A DNA stretch of 64,000 bases from AV80 sp035536995 (GCA_035536995.1 DATLNB010000025.1:11505-75504), one strand, 5' to 3'. Positions 46,416 through 55,580 are shown, numbered from the stretch's first letter. The notes: generated by a model from the letters alone, not told the origin. A program made the numbers and translations.

Positions 46416-47177
46416 TTATTTGGAAACCGTCGCTGGGAATTTGAAGATCGAATCGTCAATCGGCGCATTGGCCTCTGCTTTTTCGAAAATGATTTTTTGT
46501 TTATCGGTTACGCCTTTCGGTCCGCCTTCGATCGAGAAGGGAAAATAGACGCCGTTGATTTTTTCGTAGTCACCGAGGTCCGTCTCATTCTCGACCTGCG
46601 CTCCGTTTTCCATCCGCTGGGTAATGATGCGGATCTCGAGAAAATGATCCGGATCCAGATACACGTAATTGGTGTCGCCGTTCTTGCGGACAACCCGGAG
46701 TTTATGAGCCGGGGTGCCGTCGACATCTTCGGTCCCGAGGTATTCGACGGTGCTGCCTTTCTCTTTCCAATTGATGAGCGGCCCGTCGATCTCGGAATCT
46801 TCCACCAAGGCCTTCGCGTCATCGGCTGAAACTTTTTCCGGATCTTTCCGGCCGCCGAACGGAGTGATCTTCCAACCCTCTGTGCCGTCGTAGGCATCGA
46901 TCCGGGTCATCCCCTGGAGACTGGTCTCTTCCCGGACTGCTCCCGGGCGTTTCTTGATGCACAGATAGCCCAGCTCCAGCCGGCCGCTGTTCACCACCAT
47001 TTTTCCCTCGAGCTTGAGCGATTGGACCGCGGCGAGCGCCTGCGCGCCGCCCTTTGCTTCGGTGTTTTTCGCGACCAACGTGTCCACAGTTTCCTTCACC
47101 GTGATCGGCTTCGGGTCCTGTGCATGAAGTCCGGCCGCGCAAAGCGAGCCGGCGATGAGAACGGCAATTCTTTTCAT
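46416..47177 (-). CDS. LolA-like periplasmic outer-membrane lipoprotein-sorting protein
   Basis: 253 residues from the ATG at 47177 (signal MKRIAVLIAGSLCAAGLHA); the longer frame upstream has no homology. The fold resembles LolA/LppX-type beta half-barrels (KMVVNSGRLELGYLCIKKRP, YLGTEDVDGTPAHKLRV, YVYLDPDHFLEIRI). It probably binds a lipid or lipoprotein in the periplasm. It precedes the propeller gene by only 5 bp, so the two form an operon and may act together. Confidence 0.75.
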   Translation of the reverse strand: MKRIAVLIAGSLCAAGLHAQDPKPITVKETVDTLVAKNTEAKGGAQALAAVQSLKLEGKMVVNSGRLELGYLCIKKRPGAVREETSLQGMTRIDAYDGTEGWKITPFGGRKDPEKVSADDAKALVEDSEIDGPLINWKEKGSTVEYLGTEDVDGTPAHKLRVVRKNGDTNYVYLDPDHFLEIRIITQRMENGAQVENETDLGDYEKINGVYFPFSIEGGPKGVTDKQKIIFEKAEANAPIDDSIFKFPATVSK

Positions 47178-47389
47178 AGGAATGAGATGCAATTCCACGG
47201 CGATCTGCGTGCCGCGGCGACGCGGCAACATCACAGATTCGGCGGCGTGGAGCAATCGCCGGCCTTCACCCTGGAACGCGGCATACTGCTCTGCCTCGCG
47301 CGTCCTTGTCAATAGGCGGAATCGAAGGTTCGTTCGAAATTCTCTCCGAGCTTGAACGCAGCGCCGCACCGAACTAAGTCTCAGCTCTA

Positions 47390-48139
47390 ATGAACGGCCA
47401 GCCACCGCCGCCACCGCCACCGTCCTCTCCCGTTCCACCGATCCAGCCCGCCGCGCCTGTGTATTATCCTCCGCCACGTTCCGGGATGGGATGCTTCGCC
47501 AAAGGTTGCCTTGGCCTGTTGATCGCCGGGTTCTTGCTCGGCGTCCTCCTTATCGGCGGCGGCTGGTTTGTTTATAAAAGAACGTTCACCAAACTGACAG
47601 CAACCGGACCGTCCGATGTCCGAATCGAAGCGCCCTCTCCGGAGCAAATCCAGAGCGCGCAAACTTCGCTCGATCGGCTGAACGAAGCGATCGCCCGCAA
47701 ACAGGAGACGACCGTGGCGTTCACCGGTCCCGAACTCTGCGTCTTGCTGGCCCGCGATCCAGACTTTGATTTTCTCCGCGACCGAAGCCGGATCGATATT
47801 TCCGATTCGATCATGACCTTCACGCTCAGCGCGCCGCTCGACAAGATGCCGTGGCCCGGCGTGAAAGGCCGCTGGTTCAACGGCACAGTTCGCTTTGCCA
47901 TGAGTTATTCGGACGGCGATTTCGATATCGATATCAAGTCGATCGAAGCCAACGGCTACGAATTTCCCAACGTTTTCCTGTCCAACTTCAACTCTTCTTT
48001 CACCGAAGGACTGAACAACGGATTTCAGGACGAGATTCGCCGGAACAACCGCGGTGAGGAATTCTGGCGTCACGTCAAAAGCATCCGGCTGGAAGGCGAC
48101 AAAGCGATCGTGACCACCAAGGGCGGCGAGCGTTTGTAA
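47390..48139 (+). CDS. Hypothetical membrane protein with Pro-rich N-terminus
   Basis: 249 residues. A cytoplasmic Pro-rich head (1-32), CFAKGCLGLL then one helix (about 38-62), and an exported domain of about 185 residues with VAFTGPELCVLLAR and the tail VKSIRLEGDKAIVTT. No function recognised. The exported part is mixed alpha/beta without catalytic motifs. It stands alone; the 212 bp upstream hold nothing I can support beyond a possible promoter. Confidence 0.75.
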   Translation: MNGQPPPPPPPSSPVPPIQPAAPVYYPPPRSGMGCFAKGCLGLLIAGFLLGVLLIGGGWFVYKRTFTKLTATGPSDVRIEAPSPEQIQSAQTSLDRLNEAIARKQETTVAFTGPELCVLLARDPDFDFLRDRSRIDISDSIMTFTLSAPLDKMPWPGVKGRWFNGTVRFAMSYSDGDFDIDIKSIEANGYEFPNVFLSNFNSSFTEGLNNGFQDEIRRNNRGEEFWRHVKSIRLEGDKAIVTTKGGERL

Positions 48140-48144
48140 CCTGC

Positions 48145-49125
48145 TTAAAGCTTTCCGAACACTTCGGCCGCAATCTCAAACGAGCGTAATCGCGCCGCGT
48201 GATCGTAGATCTGGGCGGTCAGGATGATTTCGTCCGCCCGGGTTAACCGAATCATCTCTTCAAATCGGCCCCGGACCGTCTCAGGCGAACCAACTGCAGC
48301 GTAGCGTGTCCGCTCGCCGATTGCAGCGCGTTCGGCCGGGCTGACCAGGTCGTCGATGTTTTCAACGGGAGGCGGCAGTTTCCCTGGCCGGCCACGAACC
48401 AAACTGAGAAATTGGAGTTGGGCCGAGGTGAACAGCCGTCCGGCCTCCGCTTCAGTCTGGGCTGCAAACACGCTGGCGCCGACGATCACGTACGGCTCAG
48501 CCAGGGCCGGTGAAGGCCGGAAATCGCGGCGATATAGGTGAAGCGCGGCCTCCAGGTATTCAGGCGCAAAATGAGAAGCGAAGGCGAAAGGGAGTCCCAG
48601 CTCGGCGGCGAGCCGGGCGCTGAAGTCGCTCGAACCCAAAAGATAAAGGGGCACATTCAACCCGGTGCCAGGGACCGCGCGGACACCGATGTTGGTTCCG
48701 GCAAAATAGGATTGTAGCTCGATCACGTCCTGCGGGAACGTGTCGCCACTGCTTCCGAGGCTGCGGCGCAGGGCTCGTGCGGTCCGTTGATCGCTGCCGG
48801 GCGCGCGGCCCAGCCCGAGATCAATCCGGCCCGGGTAAAGCGATTCAAGCGTTCCAAATTGCTCGGCGATCACGAGCGGGGCGTGATTCGGCAGCATGAT
48901 CCCCCCGGCACCGACCCGAATTGTTTTGGTCTGCCCGGCGACGTGCCCGATCACAACCGAGGTCGCCGCACTCGCGATCCCGGGGAGATTGTGATGCTCC
49001 GCAAGCCAGAACCGGTGGTAGCCCCACTGTTCCGCGTGTCGGGCTATATCAACACTGTTTCGAAACGCCTGGGCCGCATCTCCGCCTTCGACAATGGGAG
49101 ACAGGTCGAGAATCGAGAGGCGCAC
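48145..49125 (-). CDS. LLM-class flavin-dependent oxidoreductase
   Basis: 326 residues, luciferase-like TIM barrel. Typical segments: RFWLAEHHNLPGIAS, IRVGAGGIMLPNHAPL, GRIDLGLGRAPGSD and the C-terminal VGSPETVRGRFEEM. This is the MsnO8/YhbW-like group, which uses F420 or FMN; reduced flavin is more likely outside actinobacteria. Substrate unknown. Convergent with 47390-48139 with a 5-bp gap. Confidence 0.9.
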   Translation of the reverse strand: MRLSILDLSPIVEGGDAAQAFRNSVDIARHAEQWGYHRFWLAEHHNLPGIASAATSVVIGHVAGQTKTIRVGAGGIMLPNHAPLVIAEQFGTLESLYPGRIDLGLGRAPGSDQRTARALRRSLGSSGDTFPQDVIELQSYFAGTNIGVRAVPGTGLNVPLYLLGSSDFSARLAAELGLPFAFASHFAPEYLEAALHLYRRDFRPSPALAEPYVIVGASVFAAQTEAEAGRLFTSAQLQFLSLVRGRPGKLPPPVENIDDLVSPAERAAIGERTRYAAVGSPETVRGRFEEMIRLTRADEIILTAQIYDHAARLRSFEIAAEVFGKL

Positions 49126-49133
49126 CTCCTAAT

Positions 49134-49266
49134 GTAGAGGCGCTTGTGCCAAGCGCCTGCCTCGATTTTGCTGCACCCTTCCTTTCCCCAGGCGCTTGTG
49201 CCAAGCGCCTGCCTCGATTTAGCTGCACCCTTATTTCCCCAGGCGCTTGACACAAGCGCCTCTACA
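49134..49266. repeat. Inverted repeat, GTAGAGGCGCTTGTGCCAAG family
   Basis: GTAGAGGCGCTTGTGCC palindrome, then CAAGCGCCTGCCTCGATTT twice (about 60 bases apart), and a mirrored end CAAGCGCCTCTAC. It occupies the whole gap between divergent LLM oxidoreductase and alcohol dehydrogenase genes, hence overlaps their promoters. Confidence 0.85.
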
Positions 49267-49284
49267 TCGAAAGCCATCAATACT

Positions 49285-50331
49285 ATGTATCCAACCAAAG
49301 GCTACGCGGCCCAGGCAGCGAACGCGCCCCTCGCGCCTTTCACTTTCGACCGCCGCGATCCCGGCCCAACCGACGTCCAGATCGACATCCTCTTTTGCGG
49401 CGTTTGTCATTCCGATATTCATACCGCCCGCGGGGAATGGGGCGGCACGACTTATCCGTGTCTGCCCGGGCATGAGATTGTCGGACAGGTCGTCAAGGTC
49501 GGGCGCGACGTTAGAAAATTTCGGGAGGGCGATCACGCCGCCGTCGGCTGCATGGTCGATTCCTGCCGGACCTGCCAAAATTGCCGCGATAACCTGGAGC
49601 AGTTCTGCGATAACGGTGCCGTCTTCACCTATAACAGCAAGGATCCGCACACGGGCGGGATCACCTACGGTGGATACTCGAAGAGCATCGTCGTCGATCA
49701 GGATTTCGTTTTTGGAATATCCGACAACCTCGATCTCGCGGCGACCGCGCCCTTGCTCTGCGCCGGGATTACGACCTACTCACCGCTGCGCCACTGGAAG
49801 GTAGGCGAAGGGCAAAAGGTCGGGATTGTTGGCCTCGGTGGTCTTGGCCACATGGGAGTGAAATTCGCCAACGCGTTCGGCGCCCATGTCGCGCTCTTCA
49901 CCACGTCGCCCGGCAAGGCGGCCGATGCGAAGAAGCTGGGCGCCCACGAAGTCATTCTTTCCAAGGACGAAGGCGAAATGGAGAAGCACGCAAAAAGCTT
50001 CGATTTCATCCTCGATACCGTCTCGGCGCCTCACGATTTGAACGGCTATCTTTCGCTCTTGAAACGCGAGGGGTCGCTTGTTCTCTTCGGAGCGTCTCCG
50101 GATCCGCTTGAAGTGGACGCGTTCAGCCTCATCCTCCGCCGGCGCAGGCTGGCGGGCTCGCTCATCGGCGGGATCGCGGAAACGCAGGAGATGCTCGATT
50201 TTTGCGCGGAGCGCGGAATCGTCTGCGAAATTGAAAAGATCGCAATGAACCAGATCAACGAAGCCTACGAGCGGATGATAAAGAGCGACGTGAAATACCG
50301 GTTCGTGATCGACATGGCGTCCCTCACCTGA
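49285..50331 (+). CDS. Zinc-dependent alcohol dehydrogenase, cinnamyl/YahK type
   Basis: 348 residues from the ATG at 49285. Catalytic Zn ligands: Cys in GVCHSD, His-Glu in LPGHEIVG and a later Cys. Structural Zn ligands CRTCQNC with the last Cys in EQFC. The Rossmann motif GLGGLGHMGVKFA binds NAD(P)H. The family reduces aldehydes to alcohols, mostly with NADPH. Its stop overlaps the next start (TGATG), so the two genes are coupled. Confidence 0.94.
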   Translation: MYPTKGYAAQAANAPLAPFTFDRRDPGPTDVQIDILFCGVCHSDIHTARGEWGGTTYPCLPGHEIVGQVVKVGRDVRKFREGDHAAVGCMVDSCRTCQNCRDNLEQFCDNGAVFTYNSKDPHTGGITYGGYSKSIVVDQDFVFGISDNLDLAATAPLLCAGITTYSPLRHWKVGEGQKVGIVGLGGLGHMGVKFANAFGAHVALFTTSPGKAADAKKLGAHEVILSKDEGEMEKHAKSFDFILDTVSAPHDLNGYLSLLKREGSLVLFGASPDPLEVDAFSLILRRRRLAGSLIGGIAETQEMLDFCAERGIVCEIEKIAMNQINEAYERMIKSDVKYRFVIDMASLT

Positions 50332-50699
50332 TGTTCGTCGTCGAAATCGATAAAAGGAAACGCTTCGTCGTCATCAGCGCAGCGGGGCGGGTCACGGCGG
50401 AAGAGGCCCGTGCCGCGGCCCAGCGCGTCCGGGAACTGACCGTTGAAGTCGAGCCCGGTTTTGTTGGCCTCGTCGATTTCCGTTGGCTCGAATCAATGGC
50501 CGTGGCAACCGCGCCGTTCGTGGGCGAAATCATGGACATATTCGCTGCGAAGAAAGTGAGCGCCGTAGTCCGGGTCGTGCCGGATGCGCACAAGGACATT
50601 GGACTTAATATCCTGACGCATTTTCATTACGGGCCCGAAATTCAGGTTCACACGGTTGAGACGCTGGCCGAAGCGATCCTGATCCTGGCGGGCGACTGA
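50331..50699 (+). CDS. STAS-like small protein
   Basis: 122 residues with alternating strands and helices (FVVEIDKRKRFVVISAAG, GLVDFRWLESM, VSAVVRVVPDA), as in SpoIIAA/STAS-like proteins. No phosphorylatable Ser can be assigned with confidence. Its ATG overlaps the alcohol dehydrogenase stop. A role with that enzyme is possible, but nothing in the sequence shows it. Confidence 0.65.
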   Translation: MFVVEIDKRKRFVVISAAGRVTAEEARAAAQRVRELTVEVEPGFVGLVDFRWLESMAVATAPFVGEIMDIFAAKKVSAVVRVVPDAHKDIGLNILTHFHYGPEIQVHTVETLAEAILILAGD

Positions 50700-50749
50700 G
50701 CTGGTCTGCATCGCGGCACCGCAAAAGCAGTTGCAAGGTTTAGCGCCTG

Positions 50750-51697
50750 ATGCGCTGCTACGCGATGCCGGAAAAGCGCGTTCAACTGGCTGCCATCGCC
50801 GCGTTCGTCGCGCTCTGCATCATCTGGAGCTCGACCTGGCTCGCGATTAAGCTCGGCCTCCGCGATCTCCCTCCCGTTTCGTTCGTTGCCATTCGCTTCG
50901 TCATTGCGGTCGCCGTTTTGCTCGCGATTTCAATTGGCAGGGTCCCCTTGCTGCCGCGGAACCAAGGCGATTTCAAATTCCTCGCCGCCACCGGCGTCCT
51001 GATGTTTTGCGTTAATTACGTCCTGCTGTTCTGGGCCGAGCTTTACGTTTCATCAGGTCTTTCCGCTGTCCTTCAGGCAACCATTCCGATCTTCGGCATG
51101 GTCTTCGCGCATTACATTATCCCGGGGGAACCGCTCCGCGGCTCGCGCATCCTCGGAGCGATCGTTGCCACGGGCGGTGTAGCGGTGATCTGCTCGCGCC
51201 TGCTCGATTTCGGCGGCGTCCTCGCTTTCTGGGGCGGCGTCGCGATTGTCCTCGGAGCGGCCGGGGCGGCTTACTCGAACGTTTTGCTCAAGGCCCGCGA
51301 AATTAAAATGGCGCCGGCCATGATCGCCGCGTGGCAAATGATTTTCGGCCTCATCCCGCTCGTTGTGGGCGGCCTGATCATCGATGGCAACCCGATCCAC
51401 TTCCAATGGACCGGCCGCGCCGTCTTTTGCCTGCTTTATCTGGCCATACCGGGCTCGGCCATCGCGTTTCTCCTTCTTTATTGGCTGCTGCCGCGAATGT
51501 CGGTGACGAACCTGCAAACCATCTCGTTCATCACGCCTCCCGGAGCTGTCGGCTTCGGCTGGTTGCTCGGCGGGGAAACCTTTACCCTTTGGTCGCTCTG
51601 CGGCGGCGCGCTGGTCCTCGTCGGCGTCTGGCTGATTTTCCGGAAAGCAAAGGAGGCGGAGCTGGAGGAGTGCGAGACAGCATTGCCGCAAGGGTGA
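50750..51697 (+). CDS. EamA/DMT-superfamily transporter
   Basis: 315 residues, ten predicted helices in two EamA repeats (about 12-145 and 158-300). It begins with the conserved IIWSSTWLAIK and has PGSAIAFLLLYW and PPGAVGFGWLLGGE in the second half. Such proteins export amino acids or other metabolites. Met6 (50765) is an alternative start. Substrate unknown. Confidence 0.9.
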   Translation: MRCYAMPEKRVQLAAIAAFVALCIIWSSTWLAIKLGLRDLPPVSFVAIRFVIAVAVLLAISIGRVPLLPRNQGDFKFLAATGVLMFCVNYVLLFWAELYVSSGLSAVLQATIPIFGMVFAHYIIPGEPLRGSRILGAIVATGGVAVICSRLLDFGGVLAFWGGVAIVLGAAGAAYSNVLLKAREIKMAPAMIAAWQMIFGLIPLVVGGLIIDGNPIHFQWTGRAVFCLLYLAIPGSAIAFLLLYWLLPRMSVTNLQTISFITPPGAVGFGWLLGGETFTLWSLCGGALVLVGVWLIFRKAKEAELEECETALPQG

Positions 51698-51701
51698 CGT
51701 T

Positions 51702-51793
51702 CCTGCTCCTGCTCGTGATCCTGATCATAATCCCTTCAGTTTGCGTTGCCTGTCTCACAGGATCAGGAGCACGATCAGGATCATGAGCAGGAA
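51702..51793. repeat. Inverted repeat, CCTGCTCGTGATCCTGATCA
   Basis: The left arm (51702-51728) is matched by the complementary TGATCCT, CGTGCTCCTGATCC series at 51769-51792. The right arm contains the ATG of the CYTH gene, so folding would hide the start codon; a regulatory effect is possible but unproven. Confidence 0.7.
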
Positions 51794-52253
51794 GGAAAAG
51801 CCGCCGCTTGAAATCGAGCGCAAGTTCCTTGTCCGCGAGCTTCCGGCTGACCTAACGAGTTATCCGTCAACCGACCTGTCGCAGGGCTATCTGGTCAGCC
51901 TCGATGATGGACTCCAGGTGCGTTTGCGAAAAGCGGATGACAAATTTTCGCTCACCTTCAAACGAGGCAGCGGAAACGTGCGCGAAGAACGAGAAATCGA
52001 ATTGAGCGCGGATCAATTCGACGCACTCTGGCCGGCGACGGCTGGAAAGCGGCTCGTGAAGACACGCTACGAAATCCCATTCCGCGACCGGGTCGTCGAG
52101 ATCGACCTTTATCACGGCACGCACGAGGGCCTGGTTGTGGCCGAAGTTGAATTCGACGACGAAGAATCCGCCAAAACTTTTCAGCCCCCGGACTGGCTTG
52201 GCGCCGACGTCACGGGCGATCCGCGCTACAGCAATCAGCTCCTTGCTTCCTGA
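51783..52253 (+). CDS. CYTH-domain protein (inorganic triphosphatase-like)
   Basis: 156 residues from the ATG at 51783. The signature EIERKFLV opens a beta-barrel of charged strands (QVRLRKADDKFSLTFKRG, REEREIELS, KTRYEIPF, VEIDLYHG, VAEVEFDDEE) as in bacterial CYTH/triphosphate-tunnel proteins such as YgiF or NeuTTM. Members hydrolyse tripolyphosphate or other triphosphates with Mg. Its 3' end overlaps the convergent PAP2 gene by 19 bp. Confidence 0.92.
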   Translation: MSRKEKPPLEIERKFLVRELPADLTSYPSTDLSQGYLVSLDDGLQVRLRKADDKFSLTFKRGSGNVREEREIELSADQFDALWPATAGKRLVKTRYEIPFRDRVVEIDLYHGTHEGLVVAEVEFDDEESAKTFQPPDWLGADVTGDPRYSNQLLAS

Positions 52254-52966
52254 CGGTATTTGCGGCGGCGGCGCAACGTTTCCATTCCCGTCCAGGAAAA
52301 CGCCAGCCAGGCGAGACCGATCGCGATTGCGCCAGTCACGTCGGTGAAATAATGAGCGCCAAGGTAAATGCGGCTGATGCCGACCAGGGCCACGACGACG
52401 AAGGCAGCAGACCCAATTAAAATCCGGAGACCCCAGCTCCGAACTGAATAGGTAATGGCAAGGGCGAGGACGCCGTAGAACAGGGTCGCCCCCATGGTGT
52501 GGCCACTGGGAAAACCGTAGCTCGCCAGCATCACGATCGGGTTCTCGAGCGCCGGGCGGTCCCGGTGGAAGAACTGTTTCAACAACAGGTTGAGTACTGC
52601 GCCGCCGCCGGTCGCCAGAGCCACTGCGAGGAGCCGATAAAAGTTACTTCGGATGACCAGGACCGCGGCAAGCACGGCGGAAGCGCAACTCAGAAAAATC
52701 ACTGAACCGAAGAAAGTGATAGCCAGCATGATCGTGGTGAAAAGCGGCTTGGCCTGCGCCTGGAACCAGGCCGTTATGCTCTGATCGAGCAGGCGCGTCG
52801 CCGGGTCGCGGGTGACGTGCTCGGCGATGTTCCCGAACCACCAGCCAGCGCCCGCCACGACCACTAGCCCGATGGTGAGATGGAGCCCGAGATAACCCTC
52901 AGGCGAGAGCCGTGCTGCTAGAAAGCGGCGGGGACGATGGAAACGACGCGGCGCCGGCGCGCTCAT
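52235..52966 (-). CDS. PAP2-type membrane phosphatase
   Basis: 243 residues from the ATG at 52966. About six helices. The three PAP2 phosphatase motifs are complete: KQFFHRDRP, PSGHT and SRIYLGAHYFTD. It dephosphorylates lipid phosphates (phosphatidate, undecaprenyl diphosphate) on the outer face of the inner membrane. Its ATG overlaps the stop of the metallophosphoesterase gene (ATGA); with the lipid kinase this makes a coupled three-gene operon. Confidence 0.93.
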   Translation of the reverse strand: MSAPAPRRFHRPRRFLAARLSPEGYLGLHLTIGLVVVAGAGWWFGNIAEHVTRDPATRLLDQSITAWFQAQAKPLFTTIMLAITFFGSVIFLSCASAVLAAVLVIRSNFYRLLAVALATGGGAVLNLLLKQFFHRDRPALENPIVMLASYGFPSGHTMGATLFYGVLALAITYSVRSWGLRILIGSAAFVVVALVGISRIYLGAHYFTDVTGAIAIGLAWLAFSWTGMETLRRRRKYRQEARS

Positions 52967-53778
52967 TCGTGTTCGTCCCGGACCCATCCACCGCCGGCAG
53001 TGTGAAAACGCTCAATCGACAACAGGTCGAACGTTCCCGACGCCGGTTCCCAGGTGCGCCGCTCAATTTCAACGTTCGGCCGATCGATCCGAATGACGTT
53101 GAAAGAATTAGGCTGGCCCCGGCCGCGGGTGGATGTGCTTGTTCCAGAGGAAACGATGATGGCCGAGTAACCCGGCATTTTATAGCGCTTCGCCGTCTGG
53201 CCAGTGTGCGCAATGTGGAAATGACCCGCCAAAAGAAGGTCCACCCCGCATTCGGCCAGTGTCGCCATCGCCAGGCGCGAACGTCCCACGACATTGCCGG
53301 CCGCGCCTTCCGGCAGGTCGAACGGGTGGTGCGTGACGACGATCTTCGTCCTTTCCTCCGGGACATCTTTCAGGGTCGCGCGGAGTTGTTCCAACTGGCT
53401 GGCATTGATCCGGCCATCCTTCCAGGTGAACGAGCGCGCCGTGTTAACGCCGACGACAGCAATCTCCGAGTCGATGAAGGCCGGTTGAAGATCGGCGGTT
53501 ATGTAGCGGGTAAAGCGATCGAGCTTTCGAATAAAACGGGCAAAGAGATTGTGCAGCGGCACGTCGTGATTGCCCGGAACCACGATTTGCGGAAAGGGAA
53601 TTGCCGCCAGGAAATCCTTTGCCGCGAGGAATTCGGCGGTCCGGGCGCGTTGGGTCAGGTCACCTGACACGGCAACGAGATCCGGCCGCGCTTCTCCGAT
53701 AAACTTCACGAGCGGCTCGAGAATGGCGGAGTCGATCCGGCCGAAATGAAGATCGGAAAGGTGGATGACGGTCCGCAT
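52963..53778 (-). CDS. Calcineurin-like metallophosphoesterase
   Basis: 271 residues. Metal ligands in order: LSDLHFG (Asp9, His11), VSGDLTQ (Asp40), VPGNHD, THHPFD and AGHFHIAHT. This resembles CpdA/Icc-type phosphodiesterases, whose substrates include cAMP and phospholipid head groups. The start overlaps the lipid kinase stop by one base and its stop overlaps the PAP2 start, which suggests a shared role in lipid phosphate metabolism. Confidence 0.92.
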   Translation of the reverse strand: MRTVIHLSDLHFGRIDSAILEPLVKFIGEARPDLVAVSGDLTQRARTAEFLAAKDFLAAIPFPQIVVPGNHDVPLHNLFARFIRKLDRFTRYITADLQPAFIDSEIAVVGVNTARSFTWKDGRINASQLEQLRATLKDVPEERTKIVVTHHPFDLPEGAAGNVVGRSRLAMATLAECGVDLLLAGHFHIAHTGQTAKRYKMPGYSAIIVSSGTSTSTRGRGQPNSFNVIRIDRPNVEIERRTWEPASGTFDLLSIERFHTAGGGWVRDEHE

Positions 53779-54665
53779 CAGCCGTTACTTTTTCGTGGAA
53801 CCAGAACGCGCAGCGCGCCCGGCCGGGTTCGGTAATGCAATGGCGTTTCCATTCGTTCCACTTCGCCGTCGAGCGCGACAAGGAGTCGTCGTTTTTTCGT
53901 TTCGATGCGAGCTTCGGTCACGCAGAAAACATCGAAATCTTTCGCCTGATTGACGCGCCCGAACAGGGCATGGAAGGCCAGCCGGAAAAGGCCAAGACGG
54001 CCGGTCCCTTGAGTAAGATACAAACCGAGTTTGCCGCCGTTGACGGAAGCGCGCGAACCGAGGTTAAAACCCGCGATCTGGTATTCATTGTTCCCGACGA
54101 AGAGGAAGGCGGTCTGACGGGAAATCTGCCGGCCTTCGAACGCGATCTCCAGGTCCAGGAACGGAAGGCGGCGCAATGCCTGGATCGTTGCCCAGAAAAA
54201 CGCGGTCCACTTGCCCCGGGCCAGCTGCTCCTGTTGGTTTTCGCGGCGGGAAACGATCTGGGGATAAAGGCCGAGGCTGGAATTGTTGATGAAGGTGCGG
54301 CCATTCACTTCGCCGACATCGACGGCGGCGACTTCGCCTTCGAGGACTGTTTGAATGGCGCCTTCGAGATCGAGGGGAATCCCCAGGTCCTTGGCGAAAT
54401 GATTCAACGTGCCGACCGGCACGACGCCGAGCGCCTTCTCCGTGTCGACGAGCGCGGCTGCAACCGCGCTGATTGTTCCGTCTCCTCCCGCGGCGACGAT
54501 GATCCGGGCGTCGCCCCGCGCGGCTTCTCGCGCAACCGCCGAGATGTCTTCGTTATCGTCCGGATGAAGAACCTGCGCCTCTCTACCGTGCGCCTTGAGC
54601 AGCTCCACAATCCGTTCTTCCGGATCGTCCGTCCCCCCGGCCCCACGATTCATGATCACGATCAT
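53778..54665 (-). CDS. Diacylglycerol/lipid kinase family protein
   Basis: About 295 residues from the ATG at 54665 (MIVIMNRGAGG); an ATG at 54725 would add 20 residues without family homology. DAGK catalytic domain: AAGGDGTISAVAAAL, then VPVGTLNHFAKDLGIP and FINNSSLGLYP as in YegS/BmrU-like lipid kinases. It phosphorylates a lipid such as diacylglycerol with ATP. First gene of the coupled lipid-phosphate operon, divergent from thyA. Confidence 0.9.
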   Translation of the reverse strand: MIVIMNRGAGGTDDPEERIVELLKAHGREAQVLHPDDNEDISAVAREAARGDARIIVAAGGDGTISAVAAALVDTEKALGVVPVGTLNHFAKDLGIPLDLEGAIQTVLEGEVAAVDVGEVNGRTFINNSSLGLYPQIVSRRENQQEQLARGKWTAFFWATIQALRRLPFLDLEIAFEGRQISRQTAFLFVGNNEYQIAGFNLGSRASVNGGKLGLYLTQGTGRLGLFRLAFHALFGRVNQAKDFDVFCVTEARIETKKRRLLVALDGEVERMETPLHYRTRPGALRVLVPRKSNG

Positions 54666-54765
54666 CCCAATGGAATCGTATGGAGGGGGCTTCCCGATGC
54701 CCGGAAAGCCTCGATCGAAAATCAAATTTGAATCCGGCTCGGTTTTCCGGTTTATCTGAACCTGG

Positions 54766-55560
54766 ATGCGCGAATATCACGATCTGCTCCACCTCGTCCT
54801 CGAGCAGGGCAAACCGCGGATGGATCGGACCGGGACCGGCACCCTGTCGGTTTTTGGTGCACAGGCGCGTTTCGATTTGCGCGAGAAATTTCCGCTCCTG
54901 ACGACGAAGAAGCTTCACCTGAAGTCGATCGTCCACGAGCTCCTCTGGTTCCTCCAAGGGGATACAAACGTTCGCTCGCTCAATGAAAAGGGCGTAACGA
55001 TCTGGGACGAATGGGCGGACGAAAACGGCGATCTCGGCCCGATCTACGGCGCGCAGTGGACGGGATGGCGCGGCCCCGATGGCTCGGTCACTAACCAGAT
55101 CGATAATGTCGTCACGCAGATAAAGCGCGATCCCACCTCGCGGCGTTTGATTGTGAGCGCCTGGAACGTCGGCGAGCTCGATCGCATGGCGCTGCCCCCC
55201 TGCCATGTCCTTTTCCAGTTTTACGTTCGCGACGGGGAGCTGAGCTGTCAGCTTTACCAGCGCAGCGCCGATCTTTTTCTCGGCGTGCCGTTCAACATCG
55301 CGTCCTACTCATTGCTCACCATGATGGTGGCGCAGGTCTGCGATCTGCGGCCCGGCGAATTCATTCACACTTTCGGCGATCTCCATCTTTACCAAAACCA
55401 TCTCGAGCAAGGGCGGGAACAGCTGAGCCGCGATCTTCGGCCGCTCCCACGGATGCGGCTAAACCCCGCCGTAAAAACCATCTCCGATTTTCGGTTCGAA
55501 GATTTTACCCTGAGCGAATACGATCCTCACCCCGCGATCAAGGCGCCGATCGCGGTCTAA
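54766..55560 (+). CDS. thyA: Thymidylate synthase
   Basis: 264 residues, the same length as E. coli ThyA. The nucleophile is Cys146 in LPPCHVLFQFYV; other conserved parts are RTGTGTLSVFG, TTKKLHLKSI, WDEWADENGDLGPIYG, YQRSADLFLGVPFNIASY and FGDLHLYQNH. It methylates dUMP to dTMP with methylene-tetrahydrofolate. dfr (folA), its usual partner, does not follow; a Tat-exported DinB protein does, 20 bp later. Confidence 0.98.
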   Translation: MREYHDLLHLVLEQGKPRMDRTGTGTLSVFGAQARFDLREKFPLLTTKKLHLKSIVHELLWFLQGDTNVRSLNEKGVTIWDEWADENGDLGPIYGAQWTGWRGPDGSVTNQIDNVVTQIKRDPTSRRLIVSAWNVGELDRMALPPCHVLFQFYVRDGELSCQLYQRSADLFLGVPFNIASYSLLTMMVAQVCDLRPGEFIHTFGDLHLYQNHLEQGREQLSRDLRPLPRMRLNPAVKTISDFRFEDFTLSEYDPHPAIKAPIAV

Positions 55561-55580
55561 CCAGAGGAACGCTGAACCCC

